A stretch of DNA of 64,000 nt, from NCBI RefSeq assembly GCF_000308755.1, contig NZ_BAGF01000054.1:22219-86218 (forward strand), given 5' to 3'. Made by a program: the position numbers and the translations under genes. The notes under the pieces are model-generated. The model was not told the DNA's origin and searched no databases. It saw only the letters and a program-made list of their open reading frames with translations. Position 1 is the stretch's first letter, and each line of letters starts with the position of its first letter. This DNA comes from Nocardia pneumoniae NBRC 100136. GTDB taxonomy: Bacteria > Actinomycetota > Actinomycetes > Mycobacteriales > Mycobacteriaceae. Below, piece after piece: positions 50,046 to 57,091 of the stretch.

Positions 50046-50061
50046 ATTGTCAACAATCCGA
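50046..50061. promoter_or_regulatory. Operator-like box 2 (GntR regulon)
   Basis: ATTGTCAACAATCCGA, matching the box at 45669 except for one A/G at the centre. It lies between the hydroxyacid dehydrogenase operon and the racemase-gntR operon. Arms ATTGT/ACAAT are those often seen for FCD-type GntR proteins. Confidence 0.7.
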
Positions 50062-50104
50062 TCGTGTTCGGAGGTCGTCCCGGCTGAGCGCGAGAGGGGC
50101 CGCA

Positions 50105-50845
50105 GTGGATTTGAGCTTTCCCGACCTCGAGGGCCCCGTCGCGCAACGGGGCATCGGGATCATCGCTCCGTTCGACCTCGCACTGGAACGGGAGCTATGG
50201 CGCTGGGCGCCCTTGGAGGTCAGCCTGCACCTGGCTCGCACTCCCTACGAACCGGTACCGGTGTCGCTGGAGATGGCCGAGCTGGTGTCGGACGCGGCCC
50301 ACCTGACCGCGGCCACGCGCAACGTGTTGCATGTGGAGCCCGAGGTGGTGGCCTACCTGTGCACGTCGGGAAGCTTCATCAAGGGCCTCGCCTACGAGAA
50401 GTCGCTGCGCGAGACCATCTGCCGGGCCGGTGCCCAGGACGCGGTCACCACCTCGGGCGCGTTGCTGGAGGCGATCCGCCATTTGCAGCTCACCCGGATC
50501 TCGGTGCTCACCCCCTACGACGAGATCCTCACCCACAAGCTGCACGAATTCCTCGCCGAGGCCGGGTGCGCGGTGGTGCGCTCCGATCACCTCGGGCTCG
50601 GTGGCGGCATCTGGAAGGTCAGCTACCGCACCATCGCCGAACGCATCGTCGGGGCCGACGATCCCGACGCCCAAGCCGTCTTCGTCAGCTGTACCAACCT
50701 GCCGACCTACGACGTCATCGAGCCGCTCGAACAGGCGCTCGGCAAACCCGTGCTCACCGCCAACCAGCTGACCATGTGGGCCTGCCTCGGCCGGATGAAG
50801 CTGCCGATGATGGGCCCGGGCAAGTGGCTACTCAACGTTTTCTGA
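50105..50845 (+). CDS. Asp/Glu racemase-superfamily protein, maleate isomerase-like (two-cysteine)
   Basis: A 246-residue protein from the GTG at 50105. It carries both active-site cysteines of the Asp/Glu/hydantoin racemase/maleate isomerase superfamily: C86 in YLCTSGSF and C196 in VSCTNLPTYD. The spacing (110) is close to the 118 residues between the C76 and C194 of the Nocardia farcinica maleate isomerase. It is therefore probably active as an isomerase or racemase on a C4 dicarboxylate-like compound. It is followed by a paralogue lacking the second cysteine. Confidence 0.88.
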   Translation: MDLSFPDLEGPVAQRGIGIIAPFDLALERELWRWAPLEVSLHLARTPYEPVPVSLEMAELVSDAAHLTAATRNVLHVEPEVVAYLCTSGSFIKGLAYEKSLRETICRAGAQDAVTTSGALLEAIRHLQLTRISVLTPYDEILTHKLHEFLAEAGCAVVRSDHLGLGGGIWKVSYRTIAERIVGADDPDAQAVFVSCTNLPTYDVIEPLEQALGKPVLTANQLTMWACLGRMKLPMMGPGKWLLNVF

Positions 50846-50859
50846 AGGAAGAACATCGC

Positions 50860-51591
50860 ATGCAGGCACCCACCGTCGGCTTCATCTACCCCGACCACGC
50901 GGCCGAGGACGACTACCCGCTCGCGGCGGCGGCGCTCGGCGCGCACCTTCCGGTAGCCCACATCTACGGCACCGATCTGCACGCCGTCCCCGAACTGCTC
51001 GAACTGGGCAGCCCGGAGAAATTGCGCGTCGGCGCGGCACTGCTCGCCCCGCACCGGCCCGACGCGGTCGTCTGGGCGTGCACCTCCGGCAGTTTCGTCT
51101 ACGGACCCGCGGGCGCGCGCGAGCAGGTGCGCGGGCTGGCCGAGGTGGCGGGCGTGCCCGCGACCAGCACCAGCATCGCCTTCGTCGACGCCGTGCACAC
51201 ACTAGGGTTGCGTTCGGTCGCGGTCGCGGCCAGCTATCCCGACGAGGTCGCCCGGCTCTTCGTGACGTTCCTCGCCGACGCGGGCATCGACGTCGTCTCG
51301 ATGTCCAGCGCGGGCATCGACACCGCCGCCGAGGTCGGCACGCTCACTCCAGCCCAGGTGTCGCGGCTGGCGGTGGACAACGACCACCCGGACGCACAGG
51401 CGCTGCTCGTTCCCGACACCGCCATGCACACCATGGCGGTGCTGCCGGACCTGGAGGCTACGCTGGGCAAACCGGTGCTGACGGCCAATCAGGTGACGAT
51501 CTGGGCGGGCCTGCGGCTGACCGGCGCCGAGCCGGTCGTTCCCGGGTTCGGCACCTTGTTCGCGGAAAGGCAGATCGATGTCCGTCGTTGA
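50860..51591 (+). CDS. Asp/Glu racemase-superfamily paralogue lacking the second cysteine
   Basis: A 243-residue paralogue of the preceding gene, starting MQAPTVGFIYPDHAAEDDYP with GAAGGAA upstream. C74 (WACTSGSF) is kept but the second position is D186 (LLVPDTAMHTM instead of V-S-C-T-N-L-P-T). Loss of one cysteine in this superfamily is seen in arylmalonate decarboxylase and in regulatory subunits, so it may act as a decarboxylase, a lyase or a partner of the two-cysteine protein. It also resembles EutA proteins of ectoine use. The gntR gene overlaps its end by 14 bp. Confidence 0.85.
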   Translation: MQAPTVGFIYPDHAAEDDYPLAAAALGAHLPVAHIYGTDLHAVPELLELGSPEKLRVGAALLAPHRPDAVVWACTSGSFVYGPAGAREQVRGLAEVAGVPATSTSIAFVDAVHTLGLRSVAVAASYPDEVARLFVTFLADAGIDVVSMSSAGIDTAAEVGTLTPAQVSRLAVDNDHPDAQALLVPDTAMHTMAVLPDLEATLGKPVLTANQVTIWAGLRLTGAEPVVPGFGTLFAERQIDVRR

Positions 51592-52243
51592 TTTCGAGCC
51601 GGTGAACCGGCAGTCGACCGCGGAGATGATCGCCGATCGGCTCCGCGAGGCGATCATGCGCGGCAGTCTCGCGCCGGGATCGCAGCTCGGCGAAGCGGAT
51701 CTTGCCGCGCAGTTCGCCGTCTCGCGCGGGCCGGTGCGCGAGGCGATGCAGCGCCTGGTGTCCGAGGGCCTGCTGCACAGCATCCGTCACCGCGGCATCT
51801 TCGTCATCGAACTGAGCCTCGACGACGTCATCGATATCTACCGGGCCAGGGCGGCGCTGGAAGGCGGCGCGCTGGAACTGATCCTGGACGGCCGCCGCCC
51901 GATCGCCTATGAGGCGCTCGGCCCCAGTGTCGAGGAGATGGTCGCGGCCGCCGAACGCGGTGACGCGGCCGGTGTGTCCGACGCCGACCAGGCCTTCCAC
52001 GAGGCTCTGGTGGAGAGCGCGGCCAGCCCGCGGCTGGTGCGCGCCGCCCGCACCTTGCTGATCGAGACGCGAATGTGCCTGGGCGCCTTGCAAACCACCT
52101 ACCCCGACCTGCGGGAACAGGCTCGCGAACACGTCGACCTGCGCGAGGCGATCGCCACCGCCACGCCCGCCCGAGCCCGCGCCCTCCTCGTCGAGCACAT
52201 GGACGACGCGGTGCAACGTCTCCGCCACCAGATCGGCGGCTAG
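51578..52243 (+). CDS. GntR-family (FCD) transcriptional regulator
   Basis: A 221-residue regulator starting MSVVDFEPVNRQSTAEMIAD. The N-terminal winged helix includes RLREAIMRGSLAPGSQLGEA then DLAAQFAVSRGPVREAMQRL and VSEGLLHSIRHRGIFVIELS; the C-terminal FCD helical domain carries YRARAALEGGALELI, the metal-binding Asp/His positions near DADQAFHEALVESA and EHVDLREAIATATP. The family senses small carboxylic acids. It is the last gene of the racemase operon, overlapping it by 14 bp, so it would control its own level. Box 1 and box 2 are the likely targets. Confidence 0.93.
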   Translation: MSVVDFEPVNRQSTAEMIADRLREAIMRGSLAPGSQLGEADLAAQFAVSRGPVREAMQRLVSEGLLHSIRHRGIFVIELSLDDVIDIYRARAALEGGALELILDGRRPIAYEALGPSVEEMVAAAERGDAAGVSDADQAFHEALVESAASPRLVRAARTLLIETRMCLGALQTTYPDLREQAREHVDLREAIATATPARARALLVEHMDDAVQRLRHQIGG

Positions 52244-52261
52244 GTTTGTTCGAACGCGGAT

Positions 52262-52702
52262 CTAGGCTCGTTGATGGTGCGTGAGCAGTCGAGTGAGCAG
52301 GCGGATCAAGGTCTGTCGGTCCTCGGCCGGAAGCGGGCCGAGTAGCTCGTCCTGCACCTTGTCGAGCGCTCGGTCGATGCGCCGCAGTTGCCGATCACCG
52401 GCCTTGGTGAGGGTCACGATGTTGCGCCTTCGGTCATCCGGGTCCGGCGTCCGCTCGACGAAACCCTGTTCGGCCAGTTCGTTGATCGCCGCCACGACGT
52501 CGCTGCGGTCCATGCTGCACCGGCGACCGAGCTCGGCCTGACTGGCCGCCCCGAACTCGTCCAGCGCGGCAAGAATCCGGTAGTGGTACCCGCGCGCACC
52601 CACCTCGCCGAAGCAGTCGGACGCCAATCGGTGGGCGTGCACTGCCAACTGGGTGAGCAGCCAACTCGGCTTCACGGTCAGGCGCGCGGGGGTCTGCTCC
52701 AT
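52262..52702 (-). CDS. MarR-family transcriptional regulator
   Basis: A 146-residue MarR protein starting MEQTPARLTVKPSWLLTQLA. The winged helix is YHYRILAALDEFGAASQAEL then CSMDRSDVVAAINELAEQGF, with the wing TPDPDDRRRNIVTLTKAGDR. It is followed by helices that mediate dimerisation. It stands alone, convergent with the GntR gene. A 15-bp inverted repeat, GTTGGC-GCA-GCCAAC (52719-52733), lies about 17 bp before its start and is the likely autorepression site. Confidence 0.9.
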   Translation of the reverse strand: MEQTPARLTVKPSWLLTQLAVHAHRLASDCFGEVGARGYHYRILAALDEFGAASQAELGRRCSMDRSDVVAAINELAEQGFVERTPDPDDRRRNIVTLTKAGDRQLRRIDRALDKVQDELLGPLPAEDRQTLIRLLTRLLTHHQRA

Positions 52703-52718
52703 GGCCTCACCCTACATC

Positions 52719-52733
52719 GTTGGCGCAGCCAAC
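52719..52733. promoter_or_regulatory. Inverted repeat upstream of the MarR gene
   Basis: GTTGGC-GCA-GCCAAC, a perfect 6-bp inverted repeat in the gap between the MarR and EF-hand genes. MarR proteins bind inverted repeats of this size, and its place just before the start codon is typical of self-repression. Confidence 0.55.
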
Positions 52734-52743
52734 AAAATAGCGG

Positions 52744-53166
52744 TCAACGAGCGAGGAAGTCCAGCAGCGTGCGGAATTCCGGGAGCGACAGATAGCCGTC
52801 GCCGTCGCGGTCGGCCGCGGCCAGCAAGGCGTCGGCCGGTTCCTCGATGCGGCCCGCGCCGACGTGGCGGATGAGCGATTCGAGCTCCTCGACCGAGATC
52901 CGGCCGTCGCCGTTGACGTCGAAGACCTTGAACGCGGCCTCGGCGTCGGTCACCTCGATGCGCCCGCCGACCAGCGCTGCGTCGAATTCGGCACGGGAGA
53001 CCAAGAAGTCGCCGTTGGTGTCGGCGGCGGCGACCATCCGCTCGACAGCTTCCTCGTCGACCTCCAGGCCGAGCGCCCGGATACCCGCCGTGATGTCCGC
53101 CACCGACACGAGCCCGTCGCCGTCCCGATCCCACAACCCGAACGTATCGACCGGTCGCTCACTCAT
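52744..53166 (-). CDS. Calmodulin-like protein with four EF hands
   Basis: A 140-residue protein starting MSERPVDTFGLWDRDGDGLV. All four EF-hand loops fit the consensus: D13-D24 (DRDGDGLVSVAD), D49-E60 (DTNGDFLVSRAE), D83-E94 (DVNGDGRISVEE) and D119-E130 (DRDGDGYLSLPE), paired as in calmodulin with a helical linker. Only loop 1 ends in Asp rather than Glu. There is no signal peptide, so it acts in the cytoplasm, as a Ca2+ buffer or sensor. Known relatives in actinobacteria are calerythrin and CabD-type proteins. The partner is unknown. Confidence 0.93.
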   Translation of the reverse strand: MSERPVDTFGLWDRDGDGLVSVADITAGIRALGLEVDEEAVERMVAAADTNGDFLVSRAEFDAALVGGRIEVTDAEAAFKVFDVNGDGRISVEELESLIRHVGAGRIEEPADALLAAADRDGDGYLSLPEFRTLLDFLAR

Positions 53167-53428
53167 CGCCCACTGCCTTCGCCGCCACTACCTGCCCGGG
53201 GCCGCTTCGAAATCCACGCACGACGGCCACCGCACACACTGTACGGATTCCGTTGGCGCTGTGGTTCTCCGATCCGCTGTGGGCAAACGCCTCTTGCCCA
53301 CGCATGGTCGGTGACCACGCTGATGCGGCTGATCCGGGCTGACATGCGACGGCCGATCAACCCATCGGTCGGCTCACTTCAGGCTTACCGCATCGGATCA
53401 TCGGCGGGCGTTCTCAGGGACAATATGC

Positions 53429-53659
53429 CTATACGCGGGTCATCGAGTCACGCTGTCGCGCAGCCCTACTCAATGCATCAATACGGCTCGGCACTGCGAA
53501 TCGCTCCTCGTCGGCGTCGGCGAGCCAGAACCAGGTCGGCGGCAACACGATTTCGGTGCAGTCGAAATCGCCGACTGCTTCCGCATCGCTGATCGGATTG
53601 ATGATCGTGGTGCCGAGGTCACGCCTTCGGGCGTACTGCGGCTGGCGTAGCCCTTTCCG
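53429..53659 (-). pseudogene. Truncated gene remnant without start codon
   Basis: On the minus strand 76 codons are open between a TAG at 53660 and the stop at 53429. The frame includes GTTIINPISDAEAVGDFDCT and EIVLPPTWFWLADADEERFA, which looks like real protein (aromatic and buried residues, GC-rich third positions), but no ATG, GTG or TTG occurs in the first half. It is probably the 3' end of a decayed gene. The rest of 53167-53704 holds no other feature apart from a hairpin at 53667-53698. Confidence 0.4.
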
Positions 53660-53666
53660 CTACTCG

Positions 53667-53698
53667 CCGCCTCCGGCAGCCCTACCGGAGGCGGCGAG
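53667..53698. terminator. GC-rich hairpin downstream of the RidA gene
   Basis: CGCCGCCTCCGG and CCGGAGGCGGCG form a 12-bp stem with an 8-nt loop, 7 bp after the stop of the RidA-like gene. No U tract follows. It is probably a 3' mRNA stabiliser or factor-dependent terminator. Confidence 0.6.
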
Positions 53699-53704
53699 GC
53701 GGCA

Positions 53705-54106
53705 TCACTCGACGGCGGTTCCCTCGAGCTCGACCATCTGGCCGGGGATCGCCAGCCGTGTGACCCCGAGCATCGTGGTAGTCGGCGTCACCCCGGAAAC
53801 GCCCAACCGCGACGCCAGCACGCCATAGTGCTGGAGCAGCAGATCGACGTCGGTGGTGTAGACGTTGAGCCGGACGAGGTTCGCCAGCGACATACCTGCC
53901 GCTCCGAGCACGGCCTCCACGTTGTCGAGGCTGAGCGCCAACTGCGCCGCCATGTCACCGGCATGCTGGGGCTTGCCGTCGCCGCTCATCGCGGTCTGGC
54001 CGGAGCAGTACAGGGTCCGGGTGTGCCCGGAGACGAGCTCACCCTGGTTGAATCCCATCTCCACCGACCACGTCACCGGATTGACCGCCGTTCGTTCCAC
54101 TACCAC
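53705..54106 (-). CDS. RidA/YjgF-family protein
   Basis: A 133-residue protein from the GTG at 54106 (AGGAGC upstream). It shows the chorismate-mutase-like RidA fold: VSGHTRTLYCSGQTAMSGDG, MAAQLALSLDNVEAVLGAAG, LVRLNVYTTDVDLLLQHYGV, and the closing PTTTMLGVTRLAIPGQMVEL with EGTAVE. The catalytic R of enamine deaminases is replaced by V-T-R-L-A, which fits the sub-family. It is the last gene on this strand and divergent from a WYL-domain regulator at 54225, with which it probably forms a sensor-effector pair. Confidence 0.88.
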   Translation of the reverse strand: MVVERTAVNPVTWSVEMGFNQGELVSGHTRTLYCSGQTAMSGDGKPQHAGDMAAQLALSLDNVEAVLGAAGMSLANLVRLNVYTTDVDLLLQHYGVLASRLGVSGVTPTTTMLGVTRLAIPGQMVELEGTAVE

Positions 54107-54224
54107 ATCAGCTCCTCGAAGTACGCACGCCCATCGGCCCGGTAGCCGCTGTCTGTGACGCCGTGGTGGTAAGCCTCCCAGCGAATCACGACATCCTGTG
54201 TCGTGTATTCGGTAGAGTTTTCGG

Positions 54225-55241
54225 GTGCGCGCCGACCGGTTGGTGTCGCTGGTGCTGCTGCTGCGCCAGCGCGGTCGGCTCACCGCGACCGAGCTGGCCG
54301 ACGAGCTGGAAGTGTCCACCCGCACCGTGTTGCGCGACATCGAGGCGTTGTCCGCGGCGGGTGTCCCGGTCTTCGCCGAACGCGGCCGACACGGCGGTTT
54401 CGCGTTGCTGCCTGGATTTCGGACCGAGCTCACCGGGCTGAACCACGACGAGGCGCTCGCCTTATTGGTCGCCGGATCGCGACGCGGCGCACAGGCATTC
54501 GGCCTCGGCTCGGCGCTTGCTTCGGCGATGCTCAAGGTGGTTGACGCGCTGCCCGACAGCTATCGGGACACCGCGGCCGACGTGGCCGAGCGATTGCTCA
54601 TCGACCCGGAGACCGATCTGCTGTCGCGTCGGCTGGTCGCTGAGGAGGTGCCCGGCGCCATAGTGGCCGAGGTCCGGCGCGCGGTACTCGCCGGAAACAA
54701 GCTGCGCATCCACTACGCGGCTGTCGACCAGACCCCGAAGTGGCGCACGGTGGACCCGATCGGCCTGGTCATCGTTCGCGACCAGAGCTACCTGCTGGCC
54801 ACAAGGTCCGGCGCGGACCGCACCTACCGGCTGTCGCGGGTGCTGGCCGCCGAGGAACTCCCCGAACCGGCACAGCGACCAGACCGGGTCGATCTGGACC
54901 GGGCGTGGCAGGAACGCAGCACACAGTTTCGGACCAGCGGCGACCAAGTCGCCGTGCTGGTACGGGTGAACCCGGCGCGGAGGGAAGACCTGGTGAGCAC
55001 CGCACTGGCCGTCCGCTCCGAGGAACGCGACGCAAACGGCTGGCTGCGACTGGAGGTGACATTCCAAGATTCGCGACACGCCGAATGGGCGCTGTGGCAG
55101 CTCGCCACAGACGCGGAAGCCCTGTCCCCGCAGTCGTTGCGCACTGCCCTGCGCAACCGCGCCACCGCGATTGCCACCCGCTACGAAGAGTCCTCACGCC
55201 CACCCGACGAGTGGCACATGGCTGCGGGAAAACGCGAGTAG
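54225..55241 (+). CDS. WYL-domain (YafY-type) transcriptional regulator
   Basis: A 338-residue regulator with an N-terminal DeoR-like HTH (RLVSLVLLLRQRGRLTATEL then VSTRTVLRDIEALSAAGVPV) and a WYL domain at about residues 140-230. In the WYL core the motif is YRLSRVLAAEELPEPAQRP-like with RSGADRTYRLSRV; the WYL/WRxxDP element is WRTVDPIGLVIVRDQSYLLA. These proteins bind single-strand nucleic acid or nucleotides, and regulate defence and DNA repair genes in some bacteria. A TAGAGT -10 sits about 8 nt before the GTG, suggesting a leaderless mRNA. Divergent from the RidA-like gene. Confidence 0.9.
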   Translation: MRADRLVSLVLLLRQRGRLTATELADELEVSTRTVLRDIEALSAAGVPVFAERGRHGGFALLPGFRTELTGLNHDEALALLVAGSRRGAQAFGLGSALASAMLKVVDALPDSYRDTAADVAERLLIDPETDLLSRRLVAEEVPGAIVAEVRRAVLAGNKLRIHYAAVDQTPKWRTVDPIGLVIVRDQSYLLATRSGADRTYRLSRVLAAEELPEPAQRPDRVDLDRAWQERSTQFRTSGDQVAVLVRVNPARREDLVSTALAVRSEERDANGWLRLEVTFQDSRHAEWALWQLATDAEALSPQSLRTALRNRATAIATRYEESSRPPDEWHMAAGKRE

Positions 55242-55284
55242 CCCTCTCCGTGGTGTGCCACTCGGCAGGCGAGGCGCGTGTGGG

Positions 55285-56205
55285 TCAGAGGTTGGCGGGG
55301 CGGACGACCATTACCGAGGATGCGCGGTTGCCGGACTCCCGCAGCAGGGCGATGGCGCGGCCTGCGGGGTCGATGGCGGCGTAGACGCCGGGTATTCCGG
55401 CCGGGGCGAGCCAGCGTCCGTTGCGCAGGTCGTCGGCCTGTTTCTCGTCGATGTCCCGATGCGGGAACGCGGTTCGGATCGCAGCGTCGATATCGAGGCT
55501 CAGCGGTGGCGCGCCCGATTCCGCGGCGGCGGCCAGGTCGTCCAGGGTGCGGGCGTGCTCGAGAGTGAACGGACCGACCCTGGTGCGGCGCAAGACGGTC
55601 AGGTGGCCGCCGACGCCGAGCGCGGCGCCCAGGTCGCGGGCCAGCGCCCGGACGTAGGTGCCCGAGGAGCACTCGACCGCCACGTCCAGGTCGACGAAGT
55701 CGCCGACGTCGCGGCGGGCCAGCACATCGAAGTGTGACACCGTGACCGGGCGGGCGGCCAGCTGCACGTCCTCACCCGCGCGGTGGCGGGCGTAGGCGCG
55801 TTCGCCGCCCACCTTGATCGCGCTGACCGTGGCGGGGACCTGGTCGATGTCGCCGGTCAGTTCGCTTACGTGCGCGGCGATGTCGGCGTCGGTGAGGTGG
55901 CCTGCCGGGGTGGTGGCGAGTATCTCGCCCTCGGCGTCGTCGGTGGTGGTCGCCTGCCCGAGGCGGATGGTCGCGGTGTACGCCTTGGTGGTCAGAGTGA
56001 GGAGGCCGAGCAGTTTCGTCGCGCGTTCCACGCCGAGCACCAGCACGCCGGTGGCCATCGGGTCCAGCGTGCCCGCGTGCCCGATCTTCTTGGTGCGCAG
56101 CAGTTTCCGGCATTTCGCGACGACATCGTGACTGGTCCAGCCACCGGCCTTGTCGATGATCAGCAGCCCGCCGAGCACATCGGGGCGCGCGTCCGATCCC
56201 GCCAT
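55285..56205 (-). CDS. truB: tRNA pseudouridine-55 synthase
   Basis: A 306-residue enzyme that makes pseudouridine 55 in the T loop of tRNAs. It starts MAGSDARPDVLGGLLIIDKA. The active-site Asp is in GHAGTLDPMATGVLVLGVER; KIGHAGTLDP is the classic TruB motif. The C-terminal half has SSGTYVRALARDLGAALGVG. The ATG overlaps the stop of the pptT gene by one base. It corresponds to Rv2793c. Confidence 0.97.
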   Translation of the reverse strand: MAGSDARPDVLGGLLIIDKAGGWTSHDVVAKCRKLLRTKKIGHAGTLDPMATGVLVLGVERATKLLGLLTLTTKAYTATIRLGQATTTDDAEGEILATTPAGHLTDADIAAHVSELTGDIDQVPATVSAIKVGGERAYARHRAGEDVQLAARPVTVSHFDVLARRDVGDFVDLDVAVECSSGTYVRALARDLGAALGVGGHLTVLRRTRVGPFTLEHARTLDDLAAAAESGAPPLSLDIDAAIRTAFPHRDIDEKQADDLRNGRWLAPAGIPGVYAAIDPAGRAIALLRESGNRASSVMVVRPANL

Positions 56206-56873
56206 CAGCTGTGCACTATCGCGGTCAGGATGTAGCCGTCGACGATCAGCCAGCGGCCGTCGAACGAGCTCAGCGGCGCACCGCCGTCGGTGGTCTGGCC
56301 CGGCACCAGGAGCTCGGTGTGGAAAGTGCCACGCCCCGAATCGGCGGTGCTGTCCTCGATCTCGAACGTGATGTGCGCGTCCTCGAAGCCCAGCCAGCGC
56401 ACCGTCAGCGGGAACCACGCCTTGTACGTGGCTTCTTTGGCGCAGAACAGCAGCCGGTCCAGGTGCAGCGCGGAGTCGGTGGTCTTCAGCCACTCCCGCT
56501 CCTGCGGCAGGCTGACCGAGTCCAGCACCCCGTCGGGCAGCGTGGCATGCGGCTCGGCGTCGATGCCGATGGAACGGAACCGCAGCTTGTGGCCCAGCGC
56601 GGCGGCCTGGTAGCCGTCACAATGGGTGAGGCTGCCGACGATCCCGCGCGGCCATACCGGAGCGCCCCGCTCCCCCTTGCCGATCGCGACCTGCGGCTCG
56701 CCGAGCTGCGCGAGCGCCAGGCGGGCGCAGTGTCGTGCGCCGATGAAATCCCGGCGCCGCTTCTCCACCGACTTGGCGATGAGATGCTCCTCCGCCGGAT
56801 GCGGCTTCAGATCCTCCGGGTACGCCAGCAACTCGGCCGAAGCCACACCCGCGGGCAGAATGTTCTCGATCAT
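56205..56873 (-). CDS. pptT: 4'-phosphopantetheinyl transferase (Sfp/PptT, Npt type)
   Basis: A 222-residue Sfp-type transferase that activates acyl and peptidyl carrier proteins by adding phosphopantetheine. It starts MIENILPAGVASAELLAYPE, and its length and sequence fit Nocardia Npt, known for activating carboxylic acid reductase. Mg-binding D105 and E107 (GIDAEPHATL) and the K146-E147-A-x3-K151 motif (CAKEATYKAW) are present. It is needed for mycolic acid, siderophore and polyketide synthesis. The position next to truB matches Rv2794c. Confidence 0.97.
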   Translation of the reverse strand: MIENILPAGVASAELLAYPEDLKPHPAEEHLIAKSVEKRRRDFIGARHCARLALAQLGEPQVAIGKGERGAPVWPRGIVGSLTHCDGYQAAALGHKLRFRSIGIDAEPHATLPDGVLDSVSLPQEREWLKTTDSALHLDRLLFCAKEATYKAWFPLTVRWLGFEDAHITFEIEDSTADSGRGTFHTELLVPGQTTDGGAPLSSFDGRWLIVDGYILTAIVHS

Positions 56874-57091
56874 CACCGCCGAGCCTAGCCGAGCCGCCAC
56901 GGCCGTCAGCGCAGCGCCATGTGCCCGCTCATCCCACCGGCTCCGCCAGGCACAACGACAACGCGCTGAATCGGCGACGACGCACACGGGAACCCTGGGC
57001 ATGCTGGCGCGAGCCGGAGTGCTCCTGCCGTCCGCCCGCGAGGGCGTCGAGGGTCCGCGGCGGAATCAGCGCCTGTCGCGGTGCGGGAAGA

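Noticed and set aside
53556..53828. 90-codon plus-strand ORF across the RidA gene
   Set aside because: Overlaps the RidA-like gene in antisense and has no domain; the minus-strand gene is well supported.
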